From contig DAINSQ010000045.1 in assembly GCA_036741235.1 (NCBI GenBank), positions 1 to 29,771 of the forward strand: DNA of 29,771 nt, written 5' to 3'. The notes beneath the pieces were generated by a model. It searched no databases and was not told the origin of the DNA. It saw only the letters and a program-made list of their open reading frames with translations. Of this stretch, positions 6,854 to 16,000 are shown in pieces. Positions within the stretch are counted from its first letter, which is position 1. Each line of letters begins with the position of its first letter. This DNA is from JABWBR01 sp036741235. GTDB lineage: Bacteria > Bacteroidota > Bacteroidia > Chitinophagales > Saprospiraceae. The translations under genes were made by a program, and so were the position numbers.

Positions 6854-9694
6854 ATGAAAATTCTACAAAAACACAATTTTCTAAATATAATTCTATTTTT
6901 TGGCATCCTACAGGGCGCCATTGCGCAAACGGTTATACGTGGAGAAGTTGTAGACGATAACAGTGGCGAGGCGCTCATCAATGCCAGCGTCATTATTAAG
7001 GGTACAACAGAAGGTATGGTCACCGATTTTGACGGCAAATTCGAGATCAGCACCAGCCAGCGGCTGCCGCTTACCCTATTGGTAAGTTATGTTGGCTATA
7101 CAGAGCTTGAAGTACCGGTAACATCGGCCGGCAGCCCATTAAAAATCAGGCTCAAAGAAGACGCTTTCACCATCACGGGTGTAGAAGTTACAGGCCGGCG
7201 TATCTCGGAAAAACAACGGCAATCGGCGCTGACGGTAGAAACACTGGACAACATCGCCATTCGCGAAACGCCCGCCGCCAACTTCTACGACGGCCTCGGC
7301 GCGCTAAAAGAAGTAGACCTCACCGCCGCCAGCCTGGGCTTCAAAATTATCAACACCCGTGGTTTTAACAGCACCAGCCCGGTGCGTTCGCTGCAAATCA
7401 TCGACGGCGTCGACAACCAGTCGCCGGGCCTCAACTTCTCGCTGGGCAACTTCCTGGGCGCCTCCGAACTCGACGTCAACCGCGTGAATATGATCGTCGG
7501 CGCCAGTTCGGCGTTTTACGGCCCCAACGCCTTCAACGGCGTAATCAGCATGGAAACCAAAGACCCCTACCTGCACCACGGCCTGTCGGCAACCATCAAA
7601 GTCGGCGAGCGCAACCTGCTCGAAGGCGGCTTCCGCTATGCCGACGCCTTCCACAACAAGGAGGGATATCATACTTTTGGGTATAAACTCAATATGTATT
7701 ACTTCCGCGCCGACGACTGGGAGGCCGACAACTACGACCCCGTATATGACACCGAATACGACCAGACCAACCCCGGCGGCTACGACGCCGTTAATATCTA
7801 CGGCGACGAATACCTGGGGCCCAACGATTACTCGCAGGTGCTCTCCAGCCCGGGTTTGGGCGTTATTTACCGCCGCGGCTACCGGGAAATAGATATTGTC
7901 GACTATGACTCTCGCAACCTCAAACTCGGCGCCGCTTTTCACTACCGGCTCAAACCGTCGCTCGACGTATTATCCCCTACCCTGATCCTGTCTTCCAACT
8001 TTAGCACCGGTACGACAGTATACCAGGGCGACAACCGCTATAGCCTGCGCGATATTAAATTTTACCAGCACCGGCTCGAGTTGAAGAAGGAAGACAAATA
8101 CTTCCTGCGCTTTTATGCTACCCATGAAGACGCCGGCAACTCATACGACCCTTATTTCACTGCGCTGCTATTGCAGGAAAACGCCAAAGAAAACAACTAC
8201 TGGCGGGCTTCCTACAAATCGTATTGGGATATCAACATATCGCCCCAGATCAGAGCCCGCGAAGGTTATCCCAATCCGCTCGACTACCTGGGCCGCCCCG
8301 ACGAGTTCCGCGCTGCATTAAATACCTTCCTGCAGGACCCCGAATTGAGGGATTTGCTGTTCCAATGGCATGCCGATGCGCAGAATTTCGCCAACCAGGC
8401 CGATCCCATTATCGGGGCGGAGGCCTTCTACGATCCGGATCCCAATTCCCCCACTTATGCGCGTTTCAAAGAAGAATTCAACAGCATCACATCGCGGATT
8501 TCATTTACAGAGGGCGGCACGCGGTTTTACGACAAATCGGCTTTGTTTCACACCCACGGCGAATACCGCTTTAACGATGTAGTACAACAAAATACCATCA
8601 CCGACCTGGATATTGTCGTGGGCGCCAATGCCCGTCTTTATACGCCCGACTCCAAGGGGTCAATCCTGCTGGATACTTTTGGGCGCAAAATCGACACCTA
8701 TGAATACGGCATTTACGGCGGCGGCACACTGGAGCTGAACAAAACCATGAAGATTAACGCCTCGCTGCGTTTGGATAAAAACCAGAATTTCGACTACCTG
8801 TTATCGCCGGCAGCTTCCGCCGTTTACACGCCCAATCCAAATCACACCCTGCGCGTTTCCTTTTCGTCGGCTATTCGCAACCCGACGCTTACCGACCAGT
8901 ACCTGTTTTACAACGTAGGACGCGCCATTTTGATAGGCAACCTCGACGGTTTTGAAGATCTTATCACCATAGAGTCGCTCGAAGATTACCTGAACACCAA
9001 CAACCGGGATACGCTGCGTTATTTTGACGTAGCGCCGATCGAACCCGAAAAGGTGAGAACGCTCGAAGCGGGCTATCGCACGCTGATAGGCGATCACCTT
9101 TACCTGGATGCTACCTACTACTACAGTTTCTACCGCGACTTCATTGGCTTCAACATCGGTGTTGACGCCTCCTTTGACCAGGTTACCGGTCTTCCCATCG
9201 AAGCGCAGGCGTATCGCATTGCCGCCAATGCCACCGACAATGTAACCACCCAGGGCTTTTCGATCGGGCTCAACTACTATTTCAGCAAGTATTACGTAGT
9301 GAACGGCAACTACTCCTGGAACAAACTGAATACGGCCTCCGACGACCCCATCATCCCGGCTTTTAATACGCCCGAACATAAATTCAACTTTGGTTTGGCG
9401 GGTCGCGATATTCCTATTAAATTGGGCCGCTTAAAGATCAACAACTTCGGTTTCAATATCAATTACAAGTGGATAGAAGGCTTCCTGTTTGAAGGTTCGC
9501 CGCAGTTTACGGGCTTTATCCCCTCCTACGACCTGCTCGACGCGCAGATCAACTGGCGGGCGCCCAAAATCAATACGACCTTTAAGCTGGGCGCATCGAA
9601 TATCCTGAACAAGCAGACCTTCCAAACGTACGGTGGTCCGCGCATCGGCCGTCTGGCCTATTTTTCGATTTTGTACGAATTCAAGAAAAAATAA
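6854..9694 (+). CDS. TonB-dependent outer-membrane receptor with CarboxypepD_reg-like domain
   Basis: A 946-residue outer-membrane receptor. The signal peptide ends at about residue 25 (GAIAQ). A carboxypeptidase-regulatory-like beta-sandwich follows at about 27-107 (VIRGEVVDDNSGEALINASV, then VSYVGYTELEV). Next comes the TonB plug (about 120-235, with TRGFNSTSPVRSLQIIDGVD and NMIVGASSAFYGPNAFNGVI). The rest is a 22-strand-type barrel rich in aromatic/acidic turns, with PNPNHTLRVSFSSAIRNPT and LEAGYRTLIGDHLYLDATYY late in it. It lacks the long SusC form. The T9SS-exported hydrolase-like gene starts 27 bases downstream, so the pair probably captures and takes up one class of substrate. The substrate is not identifiable. 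Confidence 0.92.
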   Translation: MKILQKHNFLNIILFFGILQGAIAQTVIRGEVVDDNSGEALINASVIIKGTTEGMVTDFDGKFEISTSQRLPLTLLVSYVGYTELEVPVTSAGSPLKIRLKEDAFTITGVEVTGRRISEKQRQSALTVETLDNIAIRETPAANFYDGLGALKEVDLTAASLGFKIINTRGFNSTSPVRSLQIIDGVDNQSPGLNFSLGNFLGASELDVNRVNMIVGASSAFYGPNAFNGVISMETKDPYLHHGLSATIKVGERNLLEGGFRYADAFHNKEGYHTFGYKLNMYYFRADDWEADNYDPVYDTEYDQTNPGGYDAVNIYGDEYLGPNDYSQVLSSPGLGVIYRRGYREIDIVDYDSRNLKLGAAFHYRLKPSLDVLSPTLILSSNFSTGTTVYQGDNRYSLRDIKFYQHRLELKKEDKYFLRFYATHEDAGNSYDPYFTALLLQENAKENNYWRASYKSYWDINISPQIRAREGYPNPLDYLGRPDEFRAALNTFLQDPELRDLLFQWHADAQNFANQADPIIGAEAFYDPDPNSPTYARFKEEFNSITSRISFTEGGTRFYDKSALFHTHGEYRFNDVVQQNTITDLDIVVGANARLYTPDSKGSILLDTFGRKIDTYEYGIYGGGTLELNKTMKINASLRLDKNQNFDYLLSPAASAVYTPNPNHTLRVSFSSAIRNPTLTDQYLFYNVGRAILIGNLDGFEDLITIESLEDYLNTNNRDTLRYFDVAPIEPEKVRTLEAGYRTLIGDHLYLDATYYYSFYRDFIGFNIGVDASFDQVTGLPIEAQAYRIAANATDNVTTQGFSIGLNYYFSKYYVVNGNYSWNKLNTASDDPIIPAFNTPEHKFNFGLAGRDIPIKLGRLKINNFGFNINYKWIEGFLFEGSPQFTGFIPSYDLLDAQINWRAPKINTTFKLGASNILNKQTFQTYGGPRIGRLAYFSILYEFKKK

Positions 9695-9721
9695 ACATTC
9701 TTTCATTCAAACAACGGCTAT

Positions 9722-11320
9722 ATGAAAAAACTCAATCTACTTATCTTATTGCTCTGCGGTGTGGTTTTCGCCGGCCAGGCACAAACCCGCTACCTCGACC
9801 CTGTGTTTAACCAGGTCAGCGTGACGCCTGGCGTGACTTATGCCACCAACATCTCAATTCTCACCGGCATGCCGGCCCCGCTCGACCTCAAGATGAACGT
9901 GTATACGCCCGCCGGCGATACGGAAACTAACCGACCGGTCGTGATTTACTTCCATACCGGCAGCTTCCTGCCCCAGTATTTCAATGGTCAAATCACGGGC
10001 GGTTTGCTCGACTCGACGGTAGTAGAAATGTGTACCCGCCTGGCAAAGATGGGTTATGTGGCTATCGCCGCTACCTACCGCCAGGGCTGGCTGCCTTTGG
10101 CAACCGACCAGAACGTGCGCACCAGCACGCTGCTGCAAGCCACTTATCGCGGCATCCAGGATGCCCGCGCTTGTGTGCGTTTCCTGCGCAAAAGCGTTGC
10201 TGAATCAAGCAATCCTTACGGTATCGATCCCGACAAAATCGTGATGTGGGGCCAGGGCACCGGCGGTTATATTTCGCTGGGCGCCGCCTTCCTCGACGAT
10301 TATTCCGAAATCGTGATTGACAAGTTTATCAATACCACAACGCTGCTTCCATACATTGACACGACCATACACGGCAACGTTTACGGTACTAACCAGGCGC
10401 TGCTCAACCTGCCCAACCACGTAGGTTACAGCTCCGATTTCAAAATGGCTGTGAATATGGGCGGCGCACTGGGCGATATTTCCTGGATTGACGGCACGGA
10501 AGACGAGCCGGCTACGATGGGCTACCACGTAGTAACGGATCCCTTCGCTCCTTTTGGCGACGGTCCGGTTATCGTACCCACCACGCAGGAATTTGTAGTA
10601 AACGTTTCCGGCACGCGTACGGCAGTTGAAAAATGCAACGATCTGGGCATCAACGACGTAATGGAAGATGTACTGACGATTCCCAGCCCGCTTACGTCTT
10701 ATGTCAACGCATTAAAGCCCATTCCTTTCCAATTCCCGGGTCAGGCGCCTACTACGCTGGGCGAAGACCACGTGTATCCGTTTATTCCACCAAACTTCCG
10801 CCTGGAATCAGGTCCGTGGGACTGGTGGAGCAAGCCGCTGCTCGACGCCGTTATCGCCGGTGTTAACGCGACTTTCATGACCAACTTCAGCTCGGATACG
10901 CTGCACAATAACGGCTTGCTGACCAACCCGAACATGTCGGCTATGAAAGCACGCATGTACATCGATACGATCGTTACTTATTTCGCTCCCCGCGCTTGCG
11001 CTGCATTGGGACTGGAAGGTTGCTGTACGGCATTGGATATTGATAGCGTAACGTCTGTTGAAGAACTGGTAGACGCCGGCGAGGTAGGCCTGTTTGTAGC
11101 GCCCAACCCCGCTTCTGAAGAGATTTTCTTCCAAAGCCGCCCCGAGTCGCCGATGCTCGACATCCAGTTGTTCGACTTCAGCGGTAAATTGGTGCAAACG
11201 CATACCAATGTGAAAGATAATGTGTTCCTGCTACAACGAGGGGCATTACCTCCGGGTATGTACGTGGCCAAGGTGCGATTTGAGAAAGGCATTGCTTCGC
11301 ACAAACTGATTTTCAGATAA
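9722..11320 (+). CDS. T9SS-exported alpha/beta-hydrolase-like (carboxylesterase fold) protein
   Basis: A 532-residue secreted protein. The signal peptide ends near AGQAQ (residues 17-21). The middle resembles the carboxylesterase/HSL alpha/beta-hydrolase fold: RPVVIYFHTGSFLP (71-84, the place of the HGG oxyanion motif), GYVAIAATYRQGW, TYRGIQDARACVRFLRK (141-157) and the nucleophile-elbow strand KIVMWGQGTGGYISLG (172 onward). At the elbow the expected G-x-S-x-G-G reads G177-Q-G-T-G-G182, so Gly179 stands where serine should be. The C-terminus (about 455-532, APNPASEE ... GMYVAKVRF) is a type A T9SS sorting domain, so it is exported and probably surface-attached. It forms a pair with the receptor gene 27 bases upstream. 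It may be a binding protein or use a non-standard nucleophile. Confidence 0.85.
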   Translation: MKKLNLLILLLCGVVFAGQAQTRYLDPVFNQVSVTPGVTYATNISILTGMPAPLDLKMNVYTPAGDTETNRPVVIYFHTGSFLPQYFNGQITGGLLDSTVVEMCTRLAKMGYVAIAATYRQGWLPLATDQNVRTSTLLQATYRGIQDARACVRFLRKSVAESSNPYGIDPDKIVMWGQGTGGYISLGAAFLDDYSEIVIDKFINTTTLLPYIDTTIHGNVYGTNQALLNLPNHVGYSSDFKMAVNMGGALGDISWIDGTEDEPATMGYHVVTDPFAPFGDGPVIVPTTQEFVVNVSGTRTAVEKCNDLGINDVMEDVLTIPSPLTSYVNALKPIPFQFPGQAPTTLGEDHVYPFIPPNFRLESGPWDWWSKPLLDAVIAGVNATFMTNFSSDTLHNNGLLTNPNMSAMKARMYIDTIVTYFAPRACAALGLEGCCTALDIDSVTSVEELVDAGEVGLFVAPNPASEEIFFQSRPESPMLDIQLFDFSGKLVQTHTNVKDNVFLLQRGALPPGMYVAKVRFEKGIASHKLIFR

Positions 11321-11330
11321 TTGTATTTTA

Positions 11331-11380
11331 GGTTCTAGGTTGTAGGTTATTAATTTATTAAAAACCTACAACCTACAACC
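11331..11380. terminator. Heptamer-derived hairpin between convergent genes
   Basis: Arms 11331-11348 and 11363-11380 pair at 17 of 18 positions around a 14-base AT-only loop. The arms are inverted copies of the AACCTAC heptamer. It lies between the 3' ends of the plus-strand hydrolase-like gene and the minus-strand helical-repeat gene and may end transcription from both sides. There is no classic T-run. Confidence 0.4.
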
Positions 11381-11438
11381 TACAACCTGGACCAACCTAC
11401 AACCTACAACCTACAACCTGGACCAACCTACAACCTCC
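11363..11438. repeat. AACCTAC heptamer array with 31-bp higher-order unit
   Basis: Two perfect 31-bp units (11363-11393 and 11394-11424) are each three AACCTAC heptamers plus AACCTGGACC. A partial third copy (11425-11438) runs into the end of the minus-strand gene and supplies its stop codon. The same heptamer recurs at 19452-19543 and 29712-29771. Confidence 0.9.
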
Positions 11439-12894
11439 CCCTCCCCTCCCCTTCCAATTCCTCTACCTTCTCCGCCAGCCAGGCTTTATTAAAAATCGCA
11501 TCCGCGGCGGCAATATCTTGTTTGAGCTTGGCCAGGGCGCGCTGGGTATCGGCGGCAGGCCGGAAAGGCTGGTTGGCTTTGATTTGCGCGGCGCGGCGAG
11601 TGTAGCGAAAAAGGTTATAGTAGCCCTGCTTGCGAAAATCGGCCATAAGTTTTCGACGCAGAAGGTAATGGCGAAACGAAACCGCCAATGCGTGCAGGGC
11701 CTCAAATTCTTCGAGGTCATAATATGTGCGCAGCAACAACGCCTTGGCGCCCAGATTGTAGCGCAGGTCGCTATATTCTACGTGTACCAGCAATTCAAGT
11801 ACCTTGTCGTATTGGCCGACGGCGTAGTAATAAGAAGCCAGGTTAAATCGGTAGGCATTGGAGCGGGATTCGGGCGACAAGCGTTCGGCATAAACCTCAA
11901 TAAAATCTCTCACCCAGCTCATCTCGCGAAGGCGCAACGCCGTAGTAACGATATTTTTGTAGTGCCATTCCGACAAATAGCCGTCTTCGATGAGCAAATC
12001 CTGCTCGAGTTGGGCGCGGTAAAGCCTGAAAATTTCCTTCAAGTAGCGCTCATCGCCCTGGTTGATGCGACGAATGCAATAGTTTTGAAAGTAATTGAAG
12101 ATAGTTTTGAGCTCTTCAGCCGGCAATTGCGACAGCGAAGATTCAAAAACATGAAAAGCCTGGCCGTAGTGTTCGTGCGAAGGCTGCACCAGCATGAGAT
12201 AAAGCCGGTAGAAGATCATTACAAGCGGCGTGGTTTCGTACGAATGAGGGTGGGCGCCTACTTCCTGCAAAGCCGCTTCCAGCATTCGCGCGGCATAATC
12301 CGTTTTCTGTATATGCTGCCGCACGGCCATTTCGCAGGCATCGCGCAATTTTTCCGACAGGTAGTAGCGGTCGAGCAACACTTGCTTGTGAAACAGGTGC
12401 GGTTCCATGTGCGGCGCGCCGGTCTGGGCGTAATATGCATCCCCTTCGGCAGCCAATTCGGCCTCGTACCACAACTCGGCGGCGCCGCGCAAAGGCGAGC
12501 GCTGCGCTTCCTCCCATGCGCCTTCCATTGCCTTTTCGTAGCGCTCGTACCACTTCCGTTGCCGCAATCGCCGCAGCAACAGCAGGCGTTGAAGGCGATT
12601 TTCGTCTGAAAATTGCTCCTGCATCAAAAACTCGTCAAACAAGCGTTGGGTATAGGTGAAAATTAGCGCTAACTTAGCCTGATCGTGCGCCTCTCCAGGG
12701 AATAAGTGCTGAAAAATGACTTCTCGCTTACATCGCCTTACGTCAAACTGCGGGTACATACTGTGTAAATACCCTACCAGTAGCCGTACGCCCTCGTGTT
12801 TGTTGAAAAACGGCGAATTGGCAAACTCCCGAAACCGGGTCATTTCCTTTTTTGATAAGTCCTGGCACAATTTTATGAGTTTGCTTTCTTGCAT
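11428..12894 (-). CDS. Unknown cytoplasmic helical-repeat protein
   Basis: A 488-residue protein with no signal peptide and no family I can name with certainty. The sequence is almost entirely alpha-helical, with regularly spaced aromatic/Leu/Ala positions and TPR-like pairs such as FNLASYYYAVGQYDKVLELL and LLLRTYYDLEEFEALHALA in the C-terminal half. I recall similar roughly 500-residue orphan proteins from Saprospiraceae (from memory, unchecked). The start is placed at ATG 12894-12892; an in-frame TTG three codons upstream (12903) is less likely. The last residues (EGEGRGRL) come from a GGGGA-rich tract and the TAG stop lies inside the heptamer repeat. It is divergent from the giant surface-protein gene. 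A scaffold or regulatory role is possible but unsupported. Confidence 0.85.
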   Translation of the reverse strand: MQESKLIKLCQDLSKKEMTRFREFANSPFFNKHEGVRLLVGYLHSMYPQFDVRRCKREVIFQHLFPGEAHDQAKLALIFTYTQRLFDEFLMQEQFSDENRLQRLLLLRRLRQRKWYERYEKAMEGAWEEAQRSPLRGAAELWYEAELAAEGDAYYAQTGAPHMEPHLFHKQVLLDRYYLSEKLRDACEMAVRQHIQKTDYAARMLEAALQEVGAHPHSYETTPLVMIFYRLYLMLVQPSHEHYGQAFHVFESSLSQLPAEELKTIFNYFQNYCIRRINQGDERYLKEIFRLYRAQLEQDLLIEDGYLSEWHYKNIVTTALRLREMSWVRDFIEVYAERLSPESRSNAYRFNLASYYYAVGQYDKVLELLVHVEYSDLRYNLGAKALLLRTYYDLEEFEALHALAVSFRHYLLRRKLMADFRKQGYYNLFRYTRRAAQIKANQPFRPAADTQRALAKLKQDIAAADAIFNKAWLAEKVEELEGEGRGRL

Positions 12895-12998
12895 AAAATC
12901 CAATTTTTTTTCAAAAAATTTAAACTTAAAAAAATGATTTAAAATAATTTACAAGATTTAAATTTAAAATTATTCTCAAAATAACCTCATAAAAATAC

Positions 12999-13029
12999 TT
13001 TTTAATCCAATTCCATGCTTACATTTTTG
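12999..13029 (+). promoter_or_regulatory. Probable promoter of the giant surface-protein gene
   Basis: The 166-base region between the divergent genes is extremely AT-rich. TACATTTTTG at 13020-13029 resembles TAnnTTTG with two extra T, and a T-rich -33-like stretch ends near 13003. Transcription from it would start around 13035, which favours the ATG at 13061 over the one at 13034. Confidence 0.35.
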
Positions 13030-13060
13030 TAGCATGGAACATATTAAAACCTCATTCATT

Positions 13061-16000
13061 ATGAACATGTCTTTATCCAAGCTCATCCCGGTAATAGCCA
13101 TGTGGCTCGGCACGCTGGCTGTCGTTCAGGCGCAAACAAGCAATGCCGCCTGCCTGGCTTTTGAAATATTGCAGGACAGCACCTTCGGCGGACCGGCAGG
13201 AACCCCGCCCGGCACAACCATCCTCAGCGACCAGGGCGTCAATGTCAACGTGCTTCCCGTTCAGACGCTGGACTGGACGCCGCTTTTCGGCTCGCTGAAC
13301 GTAGTGGAAGCCAACCCCGATTTCCCGGCATCTGACGGGGCCATGTTCTGCTACGACGGCATCAACACCGCTTTCAACCTCACCCAATTTGACGGAGATA
13401 TCCACCATATAACGGTCGATTATTTCGGCAACCTCGGCCCCTTCAATTTCTCGGCCAACGGCGCCTGGCCGCTGGTGCTCTACGCCCTCTCCGAAGGCAC
13501 TTACAACATCGGCCCGGGCGTGGAAATGACCGTTGACCCCAGCTCGCCTTCGCAGGGTACCATCACCTTCAGCGGCAACCTGCTCAGCCTGCTTATGGGC
13601 GGCATGGGCTTGTGCCTCGACAATTTCTGCATCCATCCGCAACCGGTAGATTGCCATATTTACGACCTGGTCGCTGAAGCTACGCCTTGCAACGACCAGG
13701 GCCAGTTTTTCGTTCATCTCAATTTCCAGCGCCAGGGTACTTCCAGCGCCTTCCGCGTGCGCATCAACAACGAAATGTTCGGGCCGTTCGGTTACGACGA
13801 CCTGCCGCTCGAGTTAGGCCCCTTCAACGGCCCTACCAGCAACGGCTGGCTTGTCAAAGTGGCCGACGCCGAAAACGACGACTGCTTTGACGTGGCCGAA
13901 ATCGGCCCTGTCAACTGTGGCAACAGCTGCGACCTCGCCGGCAGCGTCGATAACCTCACCATCGGCTGCGATGGCAATTTCTATGCTATTCCCAGTTTCA
14001 ACCTGGACTACTCCGGCGTATCCGACAGCTTTACCATCAGCTCGCTCGGCGGTTTTCACGCTACCTATGCCTATGCCGATCTGCCCTTTACCCTGGGCGG
14101 ACTGCCGGTGACCAACAACAACTACGACCGTCTGCTGATCTGCGACCAGGAGCATCCCGATTGTTGCATCGAAATTGACTACGATCTGCCCTGCTCGCTG
14201 GAACCCTGCCTGATCACCGACCTCAACGCCACGCCGCTGCCCTGCAACGACGACGGCTATTATTTCGTACAACTCAATTTTGATTACCAAAACGTCGGCA
14301 GTCACTTCCGCCTGCGAGTAGACGGCCAGTTCTATGGCGAATACAGCTACGCCGATCTGCCCATCACCGTTGGGCCTTTTGCAGGCGACGGCGTTACCGG
14401 GCATACTTTCAGGGTAGTGAACCCCAACCCTGAATGCTCCGACGTGGTCGAAATCGGCCCCATTGAATGCGGCGACGGCGCCTGCAATATCACCAACATC
14501 ATTGCAGAGCCCCATGCCTGCGACGGCGGGTTGTACCTTGTCGACCTGGCCTTCGACGCCTTCCACCCCGGCGAACTGGGTTACCTCGTCTTTGCCGACG
14601 GCATTATCTCTGGGCCTTACGACTATTCGCTGCCTTTTATCACCATTGGGCCCTTTGCCGGCAACGGCACGGAAGTGATCGACATCCTGATCATCGATAT
14701 GCAAAACCCGACTTGCTACGGTTATGTGGAAGTCGGGCCGATCGACTGTGAAAACCAGGCAGATTGCCATATCTACGACTTGGTATACGACATCATACCC
14801 TGCAACGCCGAGGGCAACTTTTCGGTCTTCCTCAACTTCCAATACGAAAACGCAGGGGGCGACGGCTTTGTGGTTGTCGGCAACGGCCAAAACTACGGCG
14901 CCTTCAGCTACGCCGACTTGCCCGTCACCATCGGCCCATTGCCCGGCAACGGGACCACCAACTACGAGTTCGCCGTAAAAGACGTCAACCACCCCGATTG
15001 CCGTGACGACGTCAACGTTGGCATAGTTGATTGCGACCCGCAGCCCGACTGCCACATCTTCGACATGGTTGCCGAGGTGAGCGACTGCAACGCCGAGGGG
15101 CAATTTACCGTAACCATCGACTTCCAGTATGAAAACGTCGGCCAAAACGGCTTCACCGTCGCCGGCAACGGCCAAAACTACGGCGCCTTCAGCTACGACG
15201 ACCTGCCCATCACCATCGGCCCCCTGCCCGGCAACGGCGAAATAGACTACGAATTTGGCGTAAAAGACGTTGAGCACCCCGACTGCCGCGACTTTGTAGA
15301 GCTCGGCTTCATCGACTGCACACCGGGGCTTGTCTGGCCCGGCGATGCCGACAATGACAACATCGCCCGCCACTTCGACCTGCTGCGCATCGGCATCGCC
15401 AACGGCGCCCAGGGGCCGCCGCGCGCTACCCAGGGCATCAACTGGCAGGGCGTACCGGCAGCCAACTGGAACGACTTCTTTGCTGACGACGTCAACTTCA
15501 AATACGCCGACTGCAACGGCAACGGCCTGGTCAACAAAGCCGACAGAGAAGCCATCCTGGAAAACTACGGCGAAACCCACGGCCCTGTGCCGCCTTTTGA
15601 GCCCACGCCGTCCACCCCTGCCGATCCGCCGGTATTCCTCAACATTCCCAATACACCGTTCCCCAATGGCGCGGTAGTGGAAGCCCCCATCGTCATCGGC
15701 TCCGACGATATACCGGTAGAAGCCCTTTATGGCGTAGCTTTCACCATTGAATACAACCCGCAGGTCATCGACCCGGCCAGCATCACCATCCAGTATCCCA
15801 ACACCAGTTGGCTCGGCATCAACAACGAAAACCTGATCACAATCAACAAAAATTATCCGGGTGAAGGGCTTGTAGAAATTGCCCTTACGCGTCTCAACCA
15901 CACCAATGCCGGCGGTCACGGCCCGGTAGCCGTCTTTCGGGGCGTCATTGACGATATTGCCGGTATGACCCAGGTTGATATGCAGGTCACTAAAATTCGC

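Noticed and set aside
11518..12609. A 363-codon plus-strand frame opposite the helical-repeat gene
   Set aside because: Antisense shadow with no family signature. The minus-strand frame has coherent helical periodicity and a clear start.
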